From contig OY292279.1 of assembly GCA_958496175.1 (NCBI GenBank), forward strand, positions 1,860,001 to 1,924,000: a DNA stretch of 64,000 nucleotides. The letters are read 5' to 3'. Numbering within the stretch: position 1 is the stretch's first letter; every line of letters starts with the position of its first letter. The DNA comes from Sisyra terminalis (Eukaryota > Arthropoda > Insecta > Neuroptera > Sisyridae). The notes under the pieces are model-generated. The model did no database searches, was not told the origin of the DNA, and saw nothing but the letters and a program-made list of their open reading frames with translations. The position numbers were made by a program, and so were the translations under genes. Of this stretch, positions 14,161 to 25,930 are shown piece after piece.

Positions 14161-15714
14161 ATTGGCATAATGTTAATAAATGTCAAAAATACATATTCAT
14201 CAAACAAATGATTATTATTGGCGTTCATTTTTTTTTTATTTATTAAAATTAACTTTATTCAGATGTTTCCAGAAATATTAGCTGATTGAAAATCACAAAC
14301 GCAAACAATGAAATATGCTGTTTCGACTTTGATTGAATATAAATCGTCAAGGGAAGAAATGTTTTTCGTTTTTTTTTTTTTAAATTGACTTTTCAATGAA
14401 AATATTAAAACAAATTTAATGAGAAATGTTAATATTTGTTTTGGCAGACTTCTGTTGTTTTTTTTTTTACTTTGCAACGCACACTTGATGAATCCATATA
14501 AAGTATTATTAATAATATTATCCTTTGACACTCAAAACTCATGTATTGTGTAACTCGAATATACCAACAAAAAGCACAAACACTGCCTCTTTATTGACTG
14601 TGTTTTGTTTTTCTTCTTTTTTTTTTCGTACACTCTTCACTGTGAATTTATTTAATTATCGTTGGGTTCAACTGTTTTTTTTTTGTTTTTATATTTATAA
14701 TTGACTAAGCTACGATAGACTTGAAAACAAAACGTGAACAAAAGAGTGTAACACGTTCATTTGTTAGACAAAAGAATACACGTCATGTTATAATTGTAAA
14801 ATATATATTTTAACAAAATGAAAACTGTTTAATTAGAAAGACAAAGAAAAGCGTAATATGGGTAAAAATTATAGTCAACTATTAAAAAATATAACGGCAG
14901 GTAGATCAAAAGCTTTTCATTTATTTTTTATTTTTTTCGTTAGGGAAAATTAGAAAACGTCGTTGCTGTTTAAGAATTTCAATGGTTTTGAATGTTTATA
15001 TACTTACATTATATTTCTCGACTGCCGGGAATGGGGTTAATGGGGCGAAAGTTTGGGGGTTGGGGGGTGTCAAGTAATCTACTCTTATACAGACCATCAC
15101 TTTCAGACTATGGCAGTTAAGGGGATTGGTGTTTGTATGTATGTGAGCTTTATTTATTTATGAATATTACTTGAAAACTCATAAAAGGTGGTTCTTTCAC
15201 ACCCCTCATCATCCACCACCCTTATTCTATTCCGTTTTTCTAGCTTTTTTTTTGAAAAAAGAAAAAAAAGAATATACACCACACAAATACATTTAATACA
15301 CCACTGTTTTTATCCAAGCTGGCATTGTTTATATAATATTTACCTAACCTCATTTTTAACAAAAGCTCTAACTAATATTCTTATTCGTGATTTTGCATCA
15401 AATGTGCTTTAACTTTCGATATTGTTTTTCATTTTATTAGAACCAAAAAAAAAAATGGGACACCTTGAATTAATATTGATGATATAAAATAGAAATGCTA
15501 TCATCAATCTTCTGAAATAATATAAAAAAAAAATTTAATGAAAAACTTGATGAAAATATCACGTGTATAATTGACCTTTTTGATATGATTTCGTGCCGGG
15601 AAAGCCAAGTCTACGTTTTTATTTTTAAATTAAATTTTCGAAAGCTTTAGTTTGGGGAAACTTTATTTGGAAATTCAGATCAATTATACAGCAAATTCCT
15701 AATCGGTCATATTA
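14161..15714. other. Unique AT-rich DNA, homopolymer rich
   Basis: Several poly(T)/poly(A) runs of 8-12 bases occur. The frames on either strand are low complexity and none has a domain. Nothing else was recognised. Confidence 0.45.
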
Positions 15715-16060
15715 TTTTAAAAAAAAATAAGATAAATTTGGTTTTTGACCAAATTTTTCGGGTATTCAACTAAATTCCTAAAGGCAACCTAAATTCCTAT
15801 AAGTAATGATAATTGCCTATCCATTAAGGCGGAATGCTCAATTTTTGACTTTAATTTCTATTCAACGTTTTTCCTTGGAAAATTTTAAAAAAATCGTTAA
15901 CTTTTCAATTGAAAAATTGTTGTTCAGTTTGGATAAACTCTAATCTCAAATAAATAGCCATTTTGGTTTGAAAATTCCTATTCGGTGATATTCTTTATTG
16001 TCAATCTAGGTTATTCCATTATTTTCGGTGAATAATTTCACTTAACCTCGTAATTTAATT
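15715..16060 (-). repeat. Reversed single copy of satellite family X
   Basis: Reading the minus strand gives the X order: AACGATTTTTTTAAAATTTTCC, GCATTCCGCCTTAATGGATA, then TAGGCAAT, about 25 bp, and GTTGCCTTTAGG. It corresponds to the array units at 18700-22190. Confidence 0.65.
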
Positions 16061-18699
16061 AGTCGAACTTTTTGGAGGAATAACAACGAATATCACAATA
16101 TAGAAATAAGAAAAATATCGACGCATAGGAATAAGAATGTAAATTCCGGATTTTTTTAAAGGTGGTTTTTGGCCCAAAGAATAAAAGCTCGTTTATAAAA
16201 TCCACGAACAATGAATTAATTTATTGATAATTTTACAGAAAAGATTGAATTTATAGGAAGCTTTAAAGTTGATTCTATTTCAATAAAACGGAACAATAAA
16301 TTTCCGTGGCACATTGAAATGAAAACCGATAAATATAAAGAAGGTGAAATGGTTCGAGGTCGAAAGACCAAAGCAAAAATTTAATTTACATATGAAAAAT
16401 GCATTATTATAATATCATAGTAAAAGATATAACGATTTTGTATTTTTGTTTTGATACAATGAAAAAAGATGCGAAGGTAAATGTCGCGCAAAAAATCACT
16501 CAACCGAACTACAAAATGCCGCAACAGGAGAAAGTGACGTAGGAAAAATCATCGATTCCTTGTCGCACTTTCACCCCCCGCCCCCTGTTGAACCGGCAAA
16601 AAATTATGGAAGATTTAACATCAATTTTCAACTTGAAGAATTCACAAGTTTTCCCGTCGGGGATCGGAAAATGTGGCGCGGGGGGCGCAGAGCACGCGAA
16701 ATGCAGGAAAAGAAATTTTCATAACAATAATAAATAGAACAGATTTTTTCCGGTTTATAATGAGGAAAACTCTACGGGTTTTTTTTCCTTCAATTGTGAA
16801 ATACTGAAAAGTTTTGACATTTCAAATGCATTTATTTGAATTTTTTCCCTGGCAAACGCAAATCCTATAAATTATGATTAAATTCAATGATTCGTCCCAT
16901 CAAAATGGTTAAAGTTTTTCCGCCGGTTTTGTACTAGTTTGCGTATTTTTTTTTTCTTGTCAGTTCAATTCGCTTAAGTTTTAGCAAAGCTTTAACGTTG
17001 CGTTAACAATAGGAAAAGCTTTAAATCGTTTTTTTTAAATCTGAAGTATTTGGAATGAAAGTTATTTTGGATTTTAAATTTTCAACTCCATTTTTTCTTA
17101 ATATAACCGAGTGAAACATCAAATATCAAAGTGTGTATGTAAGAAAAAAACAGATAGAAAGTAGCACTTTTAAATGTATCCATGGTTCTAGAACTAGTTG
17201 GCTTTGTAATTGTACGTTCACTATGTGCTAGCACAATATGGGTGCGTTTATTAAATGTTACAAACCTCAAATTGATTAATAGTCCCCAAAAGTAAAATAT
17301 AACCTTACTCATTTCAACACCCATACTTTTGCTATATGATATCTCTTTTCATTTTCTTCTGATTAAGTCTCATTTGAAATTTTAATTTTTCCCAAACTTG
17401 ATATATCGAGTAACCTATGAAATTTCGGGCTTATTCCAATCATTTGAATAGTATTTGACGGTTTACTGAAAAAATATACAATTCACTTTTCGTTCACAGC
17501 ATTTAAAAGAGCGGGTTTTTTTAACTTGGAACATTTAACTAATGTTAGCAATATGCAAGTGACAAAGCACTTGTAAAATTATGTTATAATTTATCTAGGA
17601 ATAAAAATGGCATTGTCACGTATGAATCCAAGAGAACAATGCACAATTGCAGTTGCAGATGGACCCGCAATTATTCCCTCATCCCTTTTATATTCATCCC
17701 GTATTCATTCGAAATTCACATGAATTCGTTTGGTTTGCAGATAAGTGAATGCTTCAAAAATCAATCCATACAAATAATTTGCACCCTCATCACCGATGTG
17801 ATAAAATTGTTGAAAATAATAAATCGAATCCATTTACGAATTGGTCATAAGAATCATTAATTTTATTGTCTCTGAAAATGGCAGATTAGGGGGATGGGGC
17901 AGATGGGGGGGGTTGTTTCCTCTGGGATTGATACGTTGAAGTAATGCCCATCAATTGATTGTTCTCGGAGTTATTAATATATTTATATAGAATAGGAAAT
18001 TATTGATTTTTGTTGACAATTGATCTCTTCGACTCATCGCTCCCCATATAAAAAAAACAGTGATATCCCCAGGGAATTGTCGAGTTTTCATGTTTTGTTA
18101 CATTTAACGTTTAGATCACGATACAAGTCCAAAGGGGATGGGGAGAAATGGGGAAAATGAAAATTGATAGAACAAGTTTGAATAATGAATTTCAATATAT
18201 TTTTGTTATCGGTTTAAATTCAATGACTTTTCAGTGTTTAGTTTTGTGAAAAATTTTCAAGTTATATTAGATTCTCAGTGAAATTAAAGTAAATTTTTGG
18301 TGAATTATAAATATACACGCTTACTAGCACAATGGGGAAATAAAATTTTAATTGCAAGCTTTCGCGTTGAATTTATTTATACAAATTGAACTTTACAATT
18401 ACAATGTTAAGAATTTTGGAAATGTTACGTTTCCCGCATACCACTAAATATATAGTAAACACAAAAATAGAAACATTTTGATTTAAATTTAATTATTTCC
18501 AAGTATTTCCGGTAAAAATGCACAAAAGCTTTAAAAGAAATCATTGTTTATCATAGAAGGGAATGAAAAAGTTTCGAATTTATAAAATATTATATTTACT
18601 TTAAAATACAACCGGCGCTACGTATAAAACTTAAATTGCTTGTCGTAGTTTGGAAGTTTTCTTTCATTGATATTGGAAACTTGTTTAAGTTATTTAATA
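16061..18699. other. Unique AT-rich DNA, nothing firm
   Basis: No gene is supported. A somewhat GC-richer patch at 16470-16710 includes a C-rich tract near 16573 and a G/C-rich tract near 16670. Frames at 17082-17324 and 17639-17860 lack domains and lack any splice-site support I could see. Confidence 0.4.
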
Positions 18700-19161
18700 T
18701 TTTCAAACCCAAATGGCTATTTGTTTGAGATTGGAGTTTATCAAAACTAAAAAGAATTTTTCAATTGAAAAATTAACGATTTTTTTAAAATTTTCCAAGA
18801 AAAAACGTTTAATAGAAATTAAGGTGAAATTGAGGGGTAGTTTTGTAGCTTTTCCTTGTTTTTTTTTTCCTTGTTAACCCCTCGTCAAAGATAGGGTTCA
18901 AAATTTAGCATTCCGCCTTAGTGGATAGGCAATTAGCGTTACTTCTAGGAATCGAAGTTGCCTTGTTAGAGTGAATAGACGAACGTTGGTTAATACTTCA
19001 AAAATCCTATGAAACAAGTTGGATACCCAAAAAAAATAACCAAAAACCATACTTATCTTCTTTTTTTTTTTAAAAAAAATATCCTTTTCCTTTTCTACAT
19101 TGTTAATTGACCCGAAACGAAAATACAATTCATAAAAAGAGATAAATTCAGCAATATTATT
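18700..19161 (+). repeat. Satellite family X unit, interrupted at its right end
   Basis: The unit runs from the CAAATGGCTATTTGTTTGAGATTGG segment through TTAGCATTCCGCCTTAGTGG and the paired core GATAGGCAATT ... AAGTTGCCTTG to ATAAATTCAGCAATATTATT. The last part serves as the target of the MITE that follows. It also shows the uninterrupted form of the sites hit by two other MITEs in the array. Confidence 0.7.
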
Positions 19162-19666
19162 CAGGGGAGGCTAACTCAATGTTAATTTTTTGTTCCTCGA
19201 AAAGGCCTACTTCTTGTTGACAAGTCCCGATGGCGCTCGTGCAGTAGCACAGCCGATAATAACGATATCTTCTTTTAATCAGTTTGGATTTAAGCGCGAT
19301 TTTTCAGATGATTTCACTACTACCAACATCTTTACTTTTACCAATCTTCTGTTCTTTACCCCAGGTCTGTGCTACTTAAAACTAGAAATGCTTGCCGCGC
19401 CATCTATATTTGGGAGAGCTAAGCATGAGATTTTGGGAACCAAGTCTGCCATAAGAGTTAGACCACGGGCTGTTAACTCTAAGAATAGCCCAACTTGTTA
19501 GGATAATTGTGGAATTGCTGCAGGTAGAAAGAGATAGAATTTCGGAATTTCTATCTCTTTCTACCTGCAGCAAACACTCTATACAGCTATTCCACAATTA
19601 TCCTACCCAGTTCGGCTATCCTTGTCTCGTTTTTGAGAGTTGACAGCCCGTGGTTAAACTCCCCTG
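19162..19666 (+). mobile_element. hAT-like MITE, 505 bp
   Basis: It begins CAGGGGAGGCTAACTC and ends GTTAAACTCCCCTG, giving short inverted termini CAGGGGAG. The flanks are ATATTATT (19154-19161) and ATATTACT (19667-19674), an 8-bp target duplication with 7 of 8 matches. The CAGGGG start and 8-bp duplication fit the hAT superfamily. It sits inside satellite X. No transposase is encoded. Related fragments lie at 27797-27925 and, reversed, at 29400-29545. Confidence 0.75.
19461..19660. repeat. 200-bp imperfect palindrome inside the hAT-like MITE
   Basis: Inner arms of 22 bp (19518-19539 and 19549-19570, starting CTGCAGGTAGAAAGAGATAG) are perfect with a 9-bp loop. Farther out, TAGGATAATTGTGGAA pairs with TTCCACAATTATCCTA, and CCACGGGCTGT pairs with ACAGCCCGTGG. 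The transcript would form a long hairpin. Confidence 0.8.
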
Positions 19667-20161
19667 ATATTACTCGTATGTCAAAATAATCAGTGTGGAT
19701 AGGCAACCAACAATACTTATAAGAATTCCAGTTGCCTTATTATAGTGAATAGACGAACGATTGTTTAAAATATGATCCAACGAATTGGATACCCTAAAGT
19801 TCTGATTAAAAACCATATTTATCTATTTTTTTCTTAAAAAAAAGTAGCCTTATCTTTTTCTACATGGTTGATTAACCCAAAACATAAATAGAGTTGATAA
19901 AAAGAGACAAACTCACCAATATTATTCACTGAACCGAAATGGCTATTTATTTGAGATTGACGTTTATTAAAACTAAACAATTTTTCAATTGAAAAATTAA
20001 CGATTTTTTTGAAATTTTCCGAGAAAAAAACGTTGAATAGAAATAAAAATTAAATTGAGGGGAAGTTTTGTTGTTTCTTTTACTATTTGTAGACCTGGTT
20101 GATTTTTCAACCTTTCCTCGAAGATAAGATCAAAAATTAAACATTTAGCCTTAATGGATAG
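19667..20161 (+). repeat. Satellite family X unit, second
   Basis: It resumes after the MITE target duplication with the GATAGGCAACCAACAATACT ... CAGTTGCCTTATT core, then TGGATACCCTAAAGTT, ATTGACGTTTATTAAAAC and AACGATTTTTTTGAAATTTT segments seen in the neighbouring units. Confidence 0.65.
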
Positions 20162-20590
20162 TTACTGCAATACACATCAAATTATTTATAAATACAAAAA
20201 TATTATTTTCAATCGTAAACACTCATAAAATGCATAATTTTAATACTTGTTTGATTCAACAAATTTGTTTTAATTTTAATGCTTTTTTCTGCGATTTTTG
20301 CTATGCATTTACTGCATTAAAATTTTAAAATATCTAATCGGGTTAGTTCCATCGAGCAAGTGATTTCAATGGTTATAACACCACCGCATAGGAATAACTT
20401 CTACATCAACATTTTTTGGTACTTAGTTTGAAATAAGCATGACCACCTTGATTTTTGGGCAACTAATATTAAAACGGTGCTACAAATGGCGGTAATTGGT
20501 GAAGAGTGCTGTGGATCGATTAAATTTTCATAGTATATTCCAAATAAATAACGTATGTTAACTTAAATTGTCCTTAATTATTAAATTAAG
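20162..20590 (+). repeat. Repeat Y, copy 1
   Basis: About 430 bp closely match 25502-25930. Shared landmarks are CAATCGTAAACACT, ATGCATTTACTGCATTAAAA, CACCACCGCATAGGAATAAC, TTCTACATCAACATTTTTTG and TGCTGTGGATCGATTAAATT. It encodes no recognisable product and the family is not identified. Confidence 0.75.
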
Positions 20591-20813
20591 TAGTTTGAGC
20601 AGTAGTAAATTGAGTAATTTTAGTATTTTTGTAGCTTTTCCTTGCTATTTGTAGACCTGGTGACGACTTTTCAGCCCCTCCTTGAATATAAGGTCAAAAA
20701 TTGAACATTCCGCCTTAATAGTTAGGCAATTAGCTTTACTTATAGGAATCGAAGTTGCCTTGTTACGTTTGTTACTACTTCAAAAATCCTATCAAACGAG
20801 TTGGATACCCAGG
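20591..20813 (+). repeat. Satellite family X, partial unit
   Basis: It includes ACATTCCGCCTTAATAGTTA, TTAGGCAATTAGC and AAGTTGCCTTGTTA, and stops at GGATACCCAGG, where a MITE is inserted. The unit resumes at about 20966 with CCGAAAAATCTGACC. Confidence 0.6.
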
Positions 20814-20965
20814 CAAGGTTTATAAATTACACAGGTTGCCCCATTAGAAAAAAAATGACGTCATACGAAGAGTTTTGAAATTTGAACCAGTCTGAAAATA
20901 TGTACGAATTTCTTCTGGATACGTCACGTGGTGCATGAGGCCACATGTGTATTTTATAAACCTTG
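20814..20965 (+). mobile_element. Mutator-like MITE, copy 1 (152 bp)
   Basis: Its termini CAAGGTTTATAAATTACACA and TGTGTATTTTATAAACCTTG are inverted repeats. The interior has a perfect CRE palindrome TGACGTCA at 20856-20863 and CACGTG near 20926. Target duplication in this copy is not clean. It lies within an X unit. Confidence 0.7.
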
Positions 20966-21087
20966 GGAGATCCGAAAAATCTGACCAAACACCATATTTA
21001 TCTAATTTTTTTAAATAACCTTTTCCTTTTCTACATTGTTGATTGACCCGAAACGTAAATACAATTGATGAAAAGAGAAATAAATTC
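20966..21087 (+). repeat. Satellite family X, continuation between two MITEs
   Basis: CCGAAAAATCTGACCAAACA through ACGTAAATACAATTGATGAA matches the end part of the other X units, ending at AATAAATTC, the target site of the next MITE. Confidence 0.6.
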
Positions 21088-21241
21088 CAAGGTTTATAAA
21101 ATACACAGGTGGCCTCATGCACCACGTGACGTCTCCAGAAGAAATTCAGTACATATTTTCAGACTGACTAAAATTTCTAAATTCTTCGTATGACGTCATT
21201 TTTTTTTCTAATGAAGCAACCTGTGTAATTTATAAACCATG
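21088..21241 (-). mobile_element. Mutator-like MITE, copy 2, reversed (154 bp)
   Basis: The same element as copies 1 and 3 in the opposite orientation. AATAAATTC flanks it on both sides (21079-21087 and 21242-21250), a perfect 9-bp target duplication. The uninterrupted site is present in neighbouring X units (ATAAATTCAGCAATATT). TGACGTCA is at 21191-21198. A 9-bp duplication points to the Mutator superfamily; no transposase is present. Confidence 0.8.
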
Positions 21242-21536
21242 AATAAATTCAGCAATATTACTCTTATCTTAAAATAATCAGTATGGATAGGCAACCAGCA
21301 ATACGTATACGTATTAAAGTTGCATTGTTATTGTTATGGTGTGTTAGTACTTTAAAATTTTATCCAACGAATTTGATACCCTAAAATTCTGATTCAAAAT
21401 CATATTTATCTAATTTTTTTTGCAAAAAAAATTGCCTTATCTTTTTCTACATTGTTGATTAACCCAAAACGTAAATACCATTGATAGACGATTTTTCAAC
21501 CTCTCCTCGAAGATAAGGCCAAAAATTTAGCATTCC
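21242..21536 (+). repeat. Satellite family X unit
   Basis: It contains GATAGGCAACCAGCAATACG and AAGTTGCATTGTTATTG, then CCAACGAATTTGATACCCTA, and ends at TTTAGCATTCC, where copy 3 of the MITE is inserted. Confidence 0.6.
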
Positions 21537-21689
21537 CAAGGTTTGTAAAATACACAGGTTGCTCCATTAGAAAAAAAATGACGTCATACGAAGAATTTTG
21601 AAATTAAATCAGTCAGAAGATATGTAGGAATTTCTTCTGGATACGTCACGTAGCCATCATGAGGCCACCTGTGTATTTTATAAACCTTG
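21537..21689 (+). mobile_element. Mutator-like MITE, copy 3 (153 bp)
   Basis: It begins CAAGGTTTGTAAAATACACA and ends ATTTTATAAACCTTG. TAGCATTCC is duplicated exactly on both sides (21528-21536 and 21690-21698). The intact target TTTAGCATTCCGCCTTAG is seen at 18901-18918. TGACGTCA is at 21579-21586. Confidence 0.8.
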
Positions 21690-22190
21690 TAGCATTCCGT
21701 CTTAATGGATAGGCAACTAGCATTACTTATAGACATTGAAGTTGCCTTGTTAGAGTGAATAGGCGAACGTTTGTACTACTTCAAAAATACTATCAAAGAA
21801 GTTGAATACCCGAAAAATCTGACCAAAAATCAAATTTATCTTATTTTTTTTTTTTAAATAACCTTTCCTTTTATTTATTGTAGCGTATATACAATTGATA
21901 AAAAGAGATAAATTCAGCGATATTACTTATACGTCAAAAATAATCAGTGTATATGCAACCCGCAATACGTATACGTATTGAAGTTGCCTTGTTATTGTTA
22001 TGGTGTGTTAGTACTTTAAAATTTTATCCAACGAATTTGATACCCTAAAATTTTGATTGAAAACCATATTTATCTAATTTTTTTCGGAAAAAAACATTGC
22101 CTAATCTTTTTCTACATTGTTGATCAACCCAAAACGTAAATACCGTTGATAAAAAGAGACAAATTCCCCAATATTATTCACTTGATTGAA
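21690..22190 (+). repeat. Satellite family X, last two units of the array
   Basis: Two cores are present, near 21708 (GATAGGCAACTAGCATTACT ... AAGTTGCCTTGTTAG) and near 21953 (ATGCAACCCGCAATACG ... AAGTTGCCTTGTTATTG). The array ends with the ATTATTCACTTGATTGAA segment. Confidence 0.65.
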
Positions 22191-23777
22191 ATTTTATTTT
22201 CCATTGAAATCTCTCGAAAAAAATACGATTCGATCAAGCAAATTCAAATCTCCGGGGCTTAATATCACAAATAGTCTCGCGAATTCAATCAAACTATCTA
22301 TATATTTGTATAATATGTGATAATACTCAAAATAAATTTACAATTCCATACGAATTTTTTTGGCTAGAAATCATTGTTGATTTTCTTACAATAGATGTAC
22401 GAGTTGTTACTGTACAATGTGTAAACATTTGTCGTAACAATTAACATAAATTAGGAAAACTTTGATATTGAAATATTAATCTTTAGTGAAAGTTAATGAA
22501 GTACGTTGGTGCGGAATGCGAATGAACACAAAACAAAGTTTCCATTATCTTTAAGTATAATTTCGGTACGCGTGTGTGTAAGTATTCATACGCATTGGCT
22601 AATGAAGAGCTTTGGCATGAGTGTGGGAGAGAGAGAGAGAGAGCGAGAGCTTTTGTCGAATTTTTCGACTCTGAATTTGCAAAAGCTCAACGACCAAACT
22701 ACATCAATGGCCTCTTCTCCATCCTAATTAACTAATAAAGCAGCTGACGTAGTCAAACGCCAAGACGAGTACATTCGTCACGCGTCTCACTCTTGCACCC
22801 CTAAATGCCATATAGGGGTGGCTCGTTTCATTATTTTCACATTACAAACTTCACGATTACATAAAACGTAACGTACACAAAGTTCTTCATTGTGGCACTC
22901 ACCAACAACTCATTTCCCTTCATTATTTTCCATCCCCCCTAAAAAACATTCTTTACACCCCCATCCCACCCCCTATTAACAATGCCGAGTCTCTTTCTTC
23001 ATCATAATTTTATACAACAGTAAGAAACTTTTTTTTAAGTTTTTTTTTTTGGGAAATAGTACTTCTGTTTAATCTTTTTTCATTCCAAATTATTGGGAAA
23101 GTTTTCACTGAAATCTTGGGAAAAACAACAACAAAAAAATTGGCACATTTTGCAATAAACATTAACGGGGTCTGTGTATAGAATATATAAAATATTCGCG
23201 CTAGTTCTTTTTCACTCTATTTTTAATATTTACCATATTTAGAACCCCTTATCAGAAACCCTTATTTGCGGCCAGATTTATTAAGGCAATCGTATATTAT
23301 AATGATGAGAAAAAAATTAGCTTTAATTTAATATATAAATCATAAATGTACGTTATGAACGTAAAAAGGCTCCAAAACCATATCTATTTACATCTGGCTG
23401 CGAAGAGGTGCGGTCAAATGCGCAACGCCAACCCTGACTTTTCAAAGTCTTTATATATATATATTGCCGTGAAGTGGACGATATTTTATTTTAAAAACAA
23501 ATCAATTAAAAATAATTTAATTTAAAAAACTAGCGGCCACATTTTGATAGGCAACCTAGTAGATATTTATTCTCTTGATGATAAGTATGCGTTAAAACTT
23601 GGTTTTCAGCATATACTCGATCACTACATTTTTTTGCAGTGGGATCCTAGACTATATCCAATGTTAAAATCATACATTTTAATTTTTATCATAATTTTTA
23701 GATGTTTTCTTCCGTTTATAAATTTGAAACGTGAAAATTGATAAATATTTCATGTTAATGTTTGATGGAATATAAAA
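22191..23777. other. Unique DNA with a GA microsatellite
   Basis: No gene is supported. A GA simple repeat is at 22626-22650. A GC-richer part at 22740-22990 contains GACGTAGTC and C-rich tracts. AAAAGCTC/GAGCTTTT words occur near 22648 and 22681. Near 23552 there is a lone half of the X core (GATAGGCAACCTAG). Confidence 0.4.
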
Positions 23778-24489
23778 GGAAATCAAAATAAGATTTTTTC
23801 GCTGACTTTGAACAGTTATACTGTGTATACAATATATAAAATATATTACAGTCCAATTTATTAACATAAACTTGAACAGAAGTTCAAACCAAAAAATATT
23901 CGTGACGTATTGCTCAGATACGTATTTCGATTGCCAAGCAATCTTCATCAGAGTGGTCATCAAGTAGTTTGGATCACTCCGTAGCTGCTTTGTGATGATT
24001 CATCTTTGTGTGAATGATAGGATTGCTTGGCAATCGAAATATGTTTCTGAGCAAAGGGTTTTTTTTTGTTTTTCTATATTTACTTTCTTTAGATGATTAC
24101 TTTCAAAATCAAAACAATTGATCCCAAAAGAAAAAAAAAACAACTAGTGTTCAATTTTTAGTGAAATTAGTAAAAAAAAAAATTTCGTCACTGTTATAAT
24201 TTATTACAACTGGAATACTATGGGTCTCCAATTAGTTCTGGGTACATATTGACAGCATCTGAATTACTTGGTTTTTTTCGTGAATCATCACAAAGCAGTT
24301 ACGGAGTGATCACTGAGGAAGATTGCTTGGCAATCGAAATACGTATCGGGGCAATACGTCACGAATATTTTTGTTTGAACTTCTGTTCAAGTTTATGTTA
24401 ATAAATTGGACTGCAATATATTTTATTTATTGTATACACAGTTCAAACTGTTCAAAGTCAGCGAAAAAATCTTATTTTTTTGATTAAAG
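23778..24489. mobile_element. Foldback element with ~170-bp arms, possibly Penelope-like
   Basis: The arms start at AATCAAAATAAGATTTTTTC and mirror the end GAAAAAATCTTATTTTTTTG; each arm carries TTTGAACAG, TGTATACAATA and CAATTTATTAACATAAA. Both arms end inward in a motif that reads CTGA(T/G)GA, then a GATTGC / GCAATC stem, then GAAA, on opposite strands (23901-23951 minus; 24313-24360 plus). A third partial motif is at 24025-24060. No protein is encoded. The central part (about 24090-24215) matches 33700-33840 in reverse. Confidence 0.65.
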
Positions 24490-25501
24490 GGGTCACTAGA
24501 GCAGTCTTTTGACTCGAAAATTTTATTCGCAATAAATCAATGTGTGCATTCGTTCATTAACGTTAAAAGTATTTGCAATATAAAATGCAAGGGGTTGTAG
24601 GGGTGGAATGGGGTGGATAGCTGGTGAGGAGCGTGGAACTTTGACATGTCGTCTCCCCCGGCAGGATTAGGGAGTAGTTTTGAAGATATTTCAGTTTTCA
24701 ACTAAACAAATATTGACATTTCCAAACACATGCAAAACAACAACGCAGAGCACTGCATCTGTAACGTAATATAAATGTTAAAAGCTTTTTCCATCCCCCT
24801 CTTGCGACGACAACATCCCCCTCGCGAAAAAGTGTCCTCATTACCCTGTTGTGCACCACCGTTGGGTACCACAGTAGCGCTCAAAAGCTCTTTAATTCTA
24901 ATCCATTGCCAACAATTATCGTCTAAAATCACTATTATGATTTGCACTATTGCGGTGGGGGAAAGCTCCAACAATTGAAACTTTAATTTGGAAAAACAAT
25001 AAAATTTAATGATAACGATTGTTTGAGCAATTATTGAAACAAGTAATCATTACGACAAGCATATTGATTCAACAATTAACACAATCGAAAACTAATATTA
25101 TCTGAAATCCACAAGTGTAGTAATTGATATTCTGTATGGTTTTGTTTCCACTAATATTTTCATTCCAACAATGTAATCGAATCATAAAGTGTTTCAATAG
25201 ACCAAATCAATGTCTGTATCTTTAATAATAATCCAACAAGTCAGTATATTGATCATAATGTTGCCTCATTTTTTTTAAATAAAGCTCATTAACCGATATT
25301 TATAAATTTTCATGCAATTTTTATCCTGTTATCACATTGATGTACAAATATAAATTATATTTGAGCCGAAACATACAAATTGAAAACCAATAAAACGTAA
25401 ATAATTGATTTTTTTATTTATTATTATTCAAACAAAAAATAGTTTAATAGATATTTTATTTACAAATAAAACCAAATAATTTGCGCCATTGCATTAAATC
25501 T
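24490..25501. other. Unique DNA with a GC-richer patch
   Basis: The 24600-24980 patch is GC-richer and has open frames on both strands (24702-24974 minus, 24775-24978 plus). Neither shows a domain, and their mutual overlap suggests composition rather than coding. The rest is AT-rich with nothing recognised. Confidence 0.4.
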
Positions 25502-25930
25502 GTTATTGCAATGCACATCAAATTAATTATAAACATGAAAATAATATTTTCAATCGTAAACACTTATAAAATGCGTCATTTTAATATTTGTTTGATTAAA
25601 TAAATTTGTTTAATTTTAAACTGTTTTTTTTTCTTCAATTTTTGCAATGCATTTACTGCATTAAAATTTTAAAATATCTATTCAGGTTAATTCAATCGAT
25701 CAAGTAATTTCAATGGTTACAACACCACCGCATAGGAATAACTTCTACATCAACATTTTTTGGTATTTAGTTTGAAATAAGCTTGACCACCTTGATTTTC
25801 GGGCAACTAATACTAAACTTCGGTAAAAATGGAGGTAATTGGTGAACAGTGCTGTGGATCGATTAAATTTTCATAGTATATTCCAAATAAATAACATATG
25901 TTATTTTAAATTATCCCTAATTATTAAATT
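25502..25930 (+). repeat. Repeat Y, copy 2
   Basis: Direct counterpart of 20162-20590 in the same orientation, differing by scattered substitutions and small indels. The copies are about 5.3 kb apart with different flanks, so this is a dispersed repeat or part of a larger duplication. Confidence 0.75.

Noticed and set aside
23552..23566. An additional X core (GATAGGCAACCTAG)
   Set aside because: Only the left arm is present and no further X sequence surrounds it.
24702..24978. Two overlapping frames on opposite strands in a GC-richer patch
   Set aside because: They mirror each other in composition and neither shows motifs or splice context. Kept only as a GC-rich patch.
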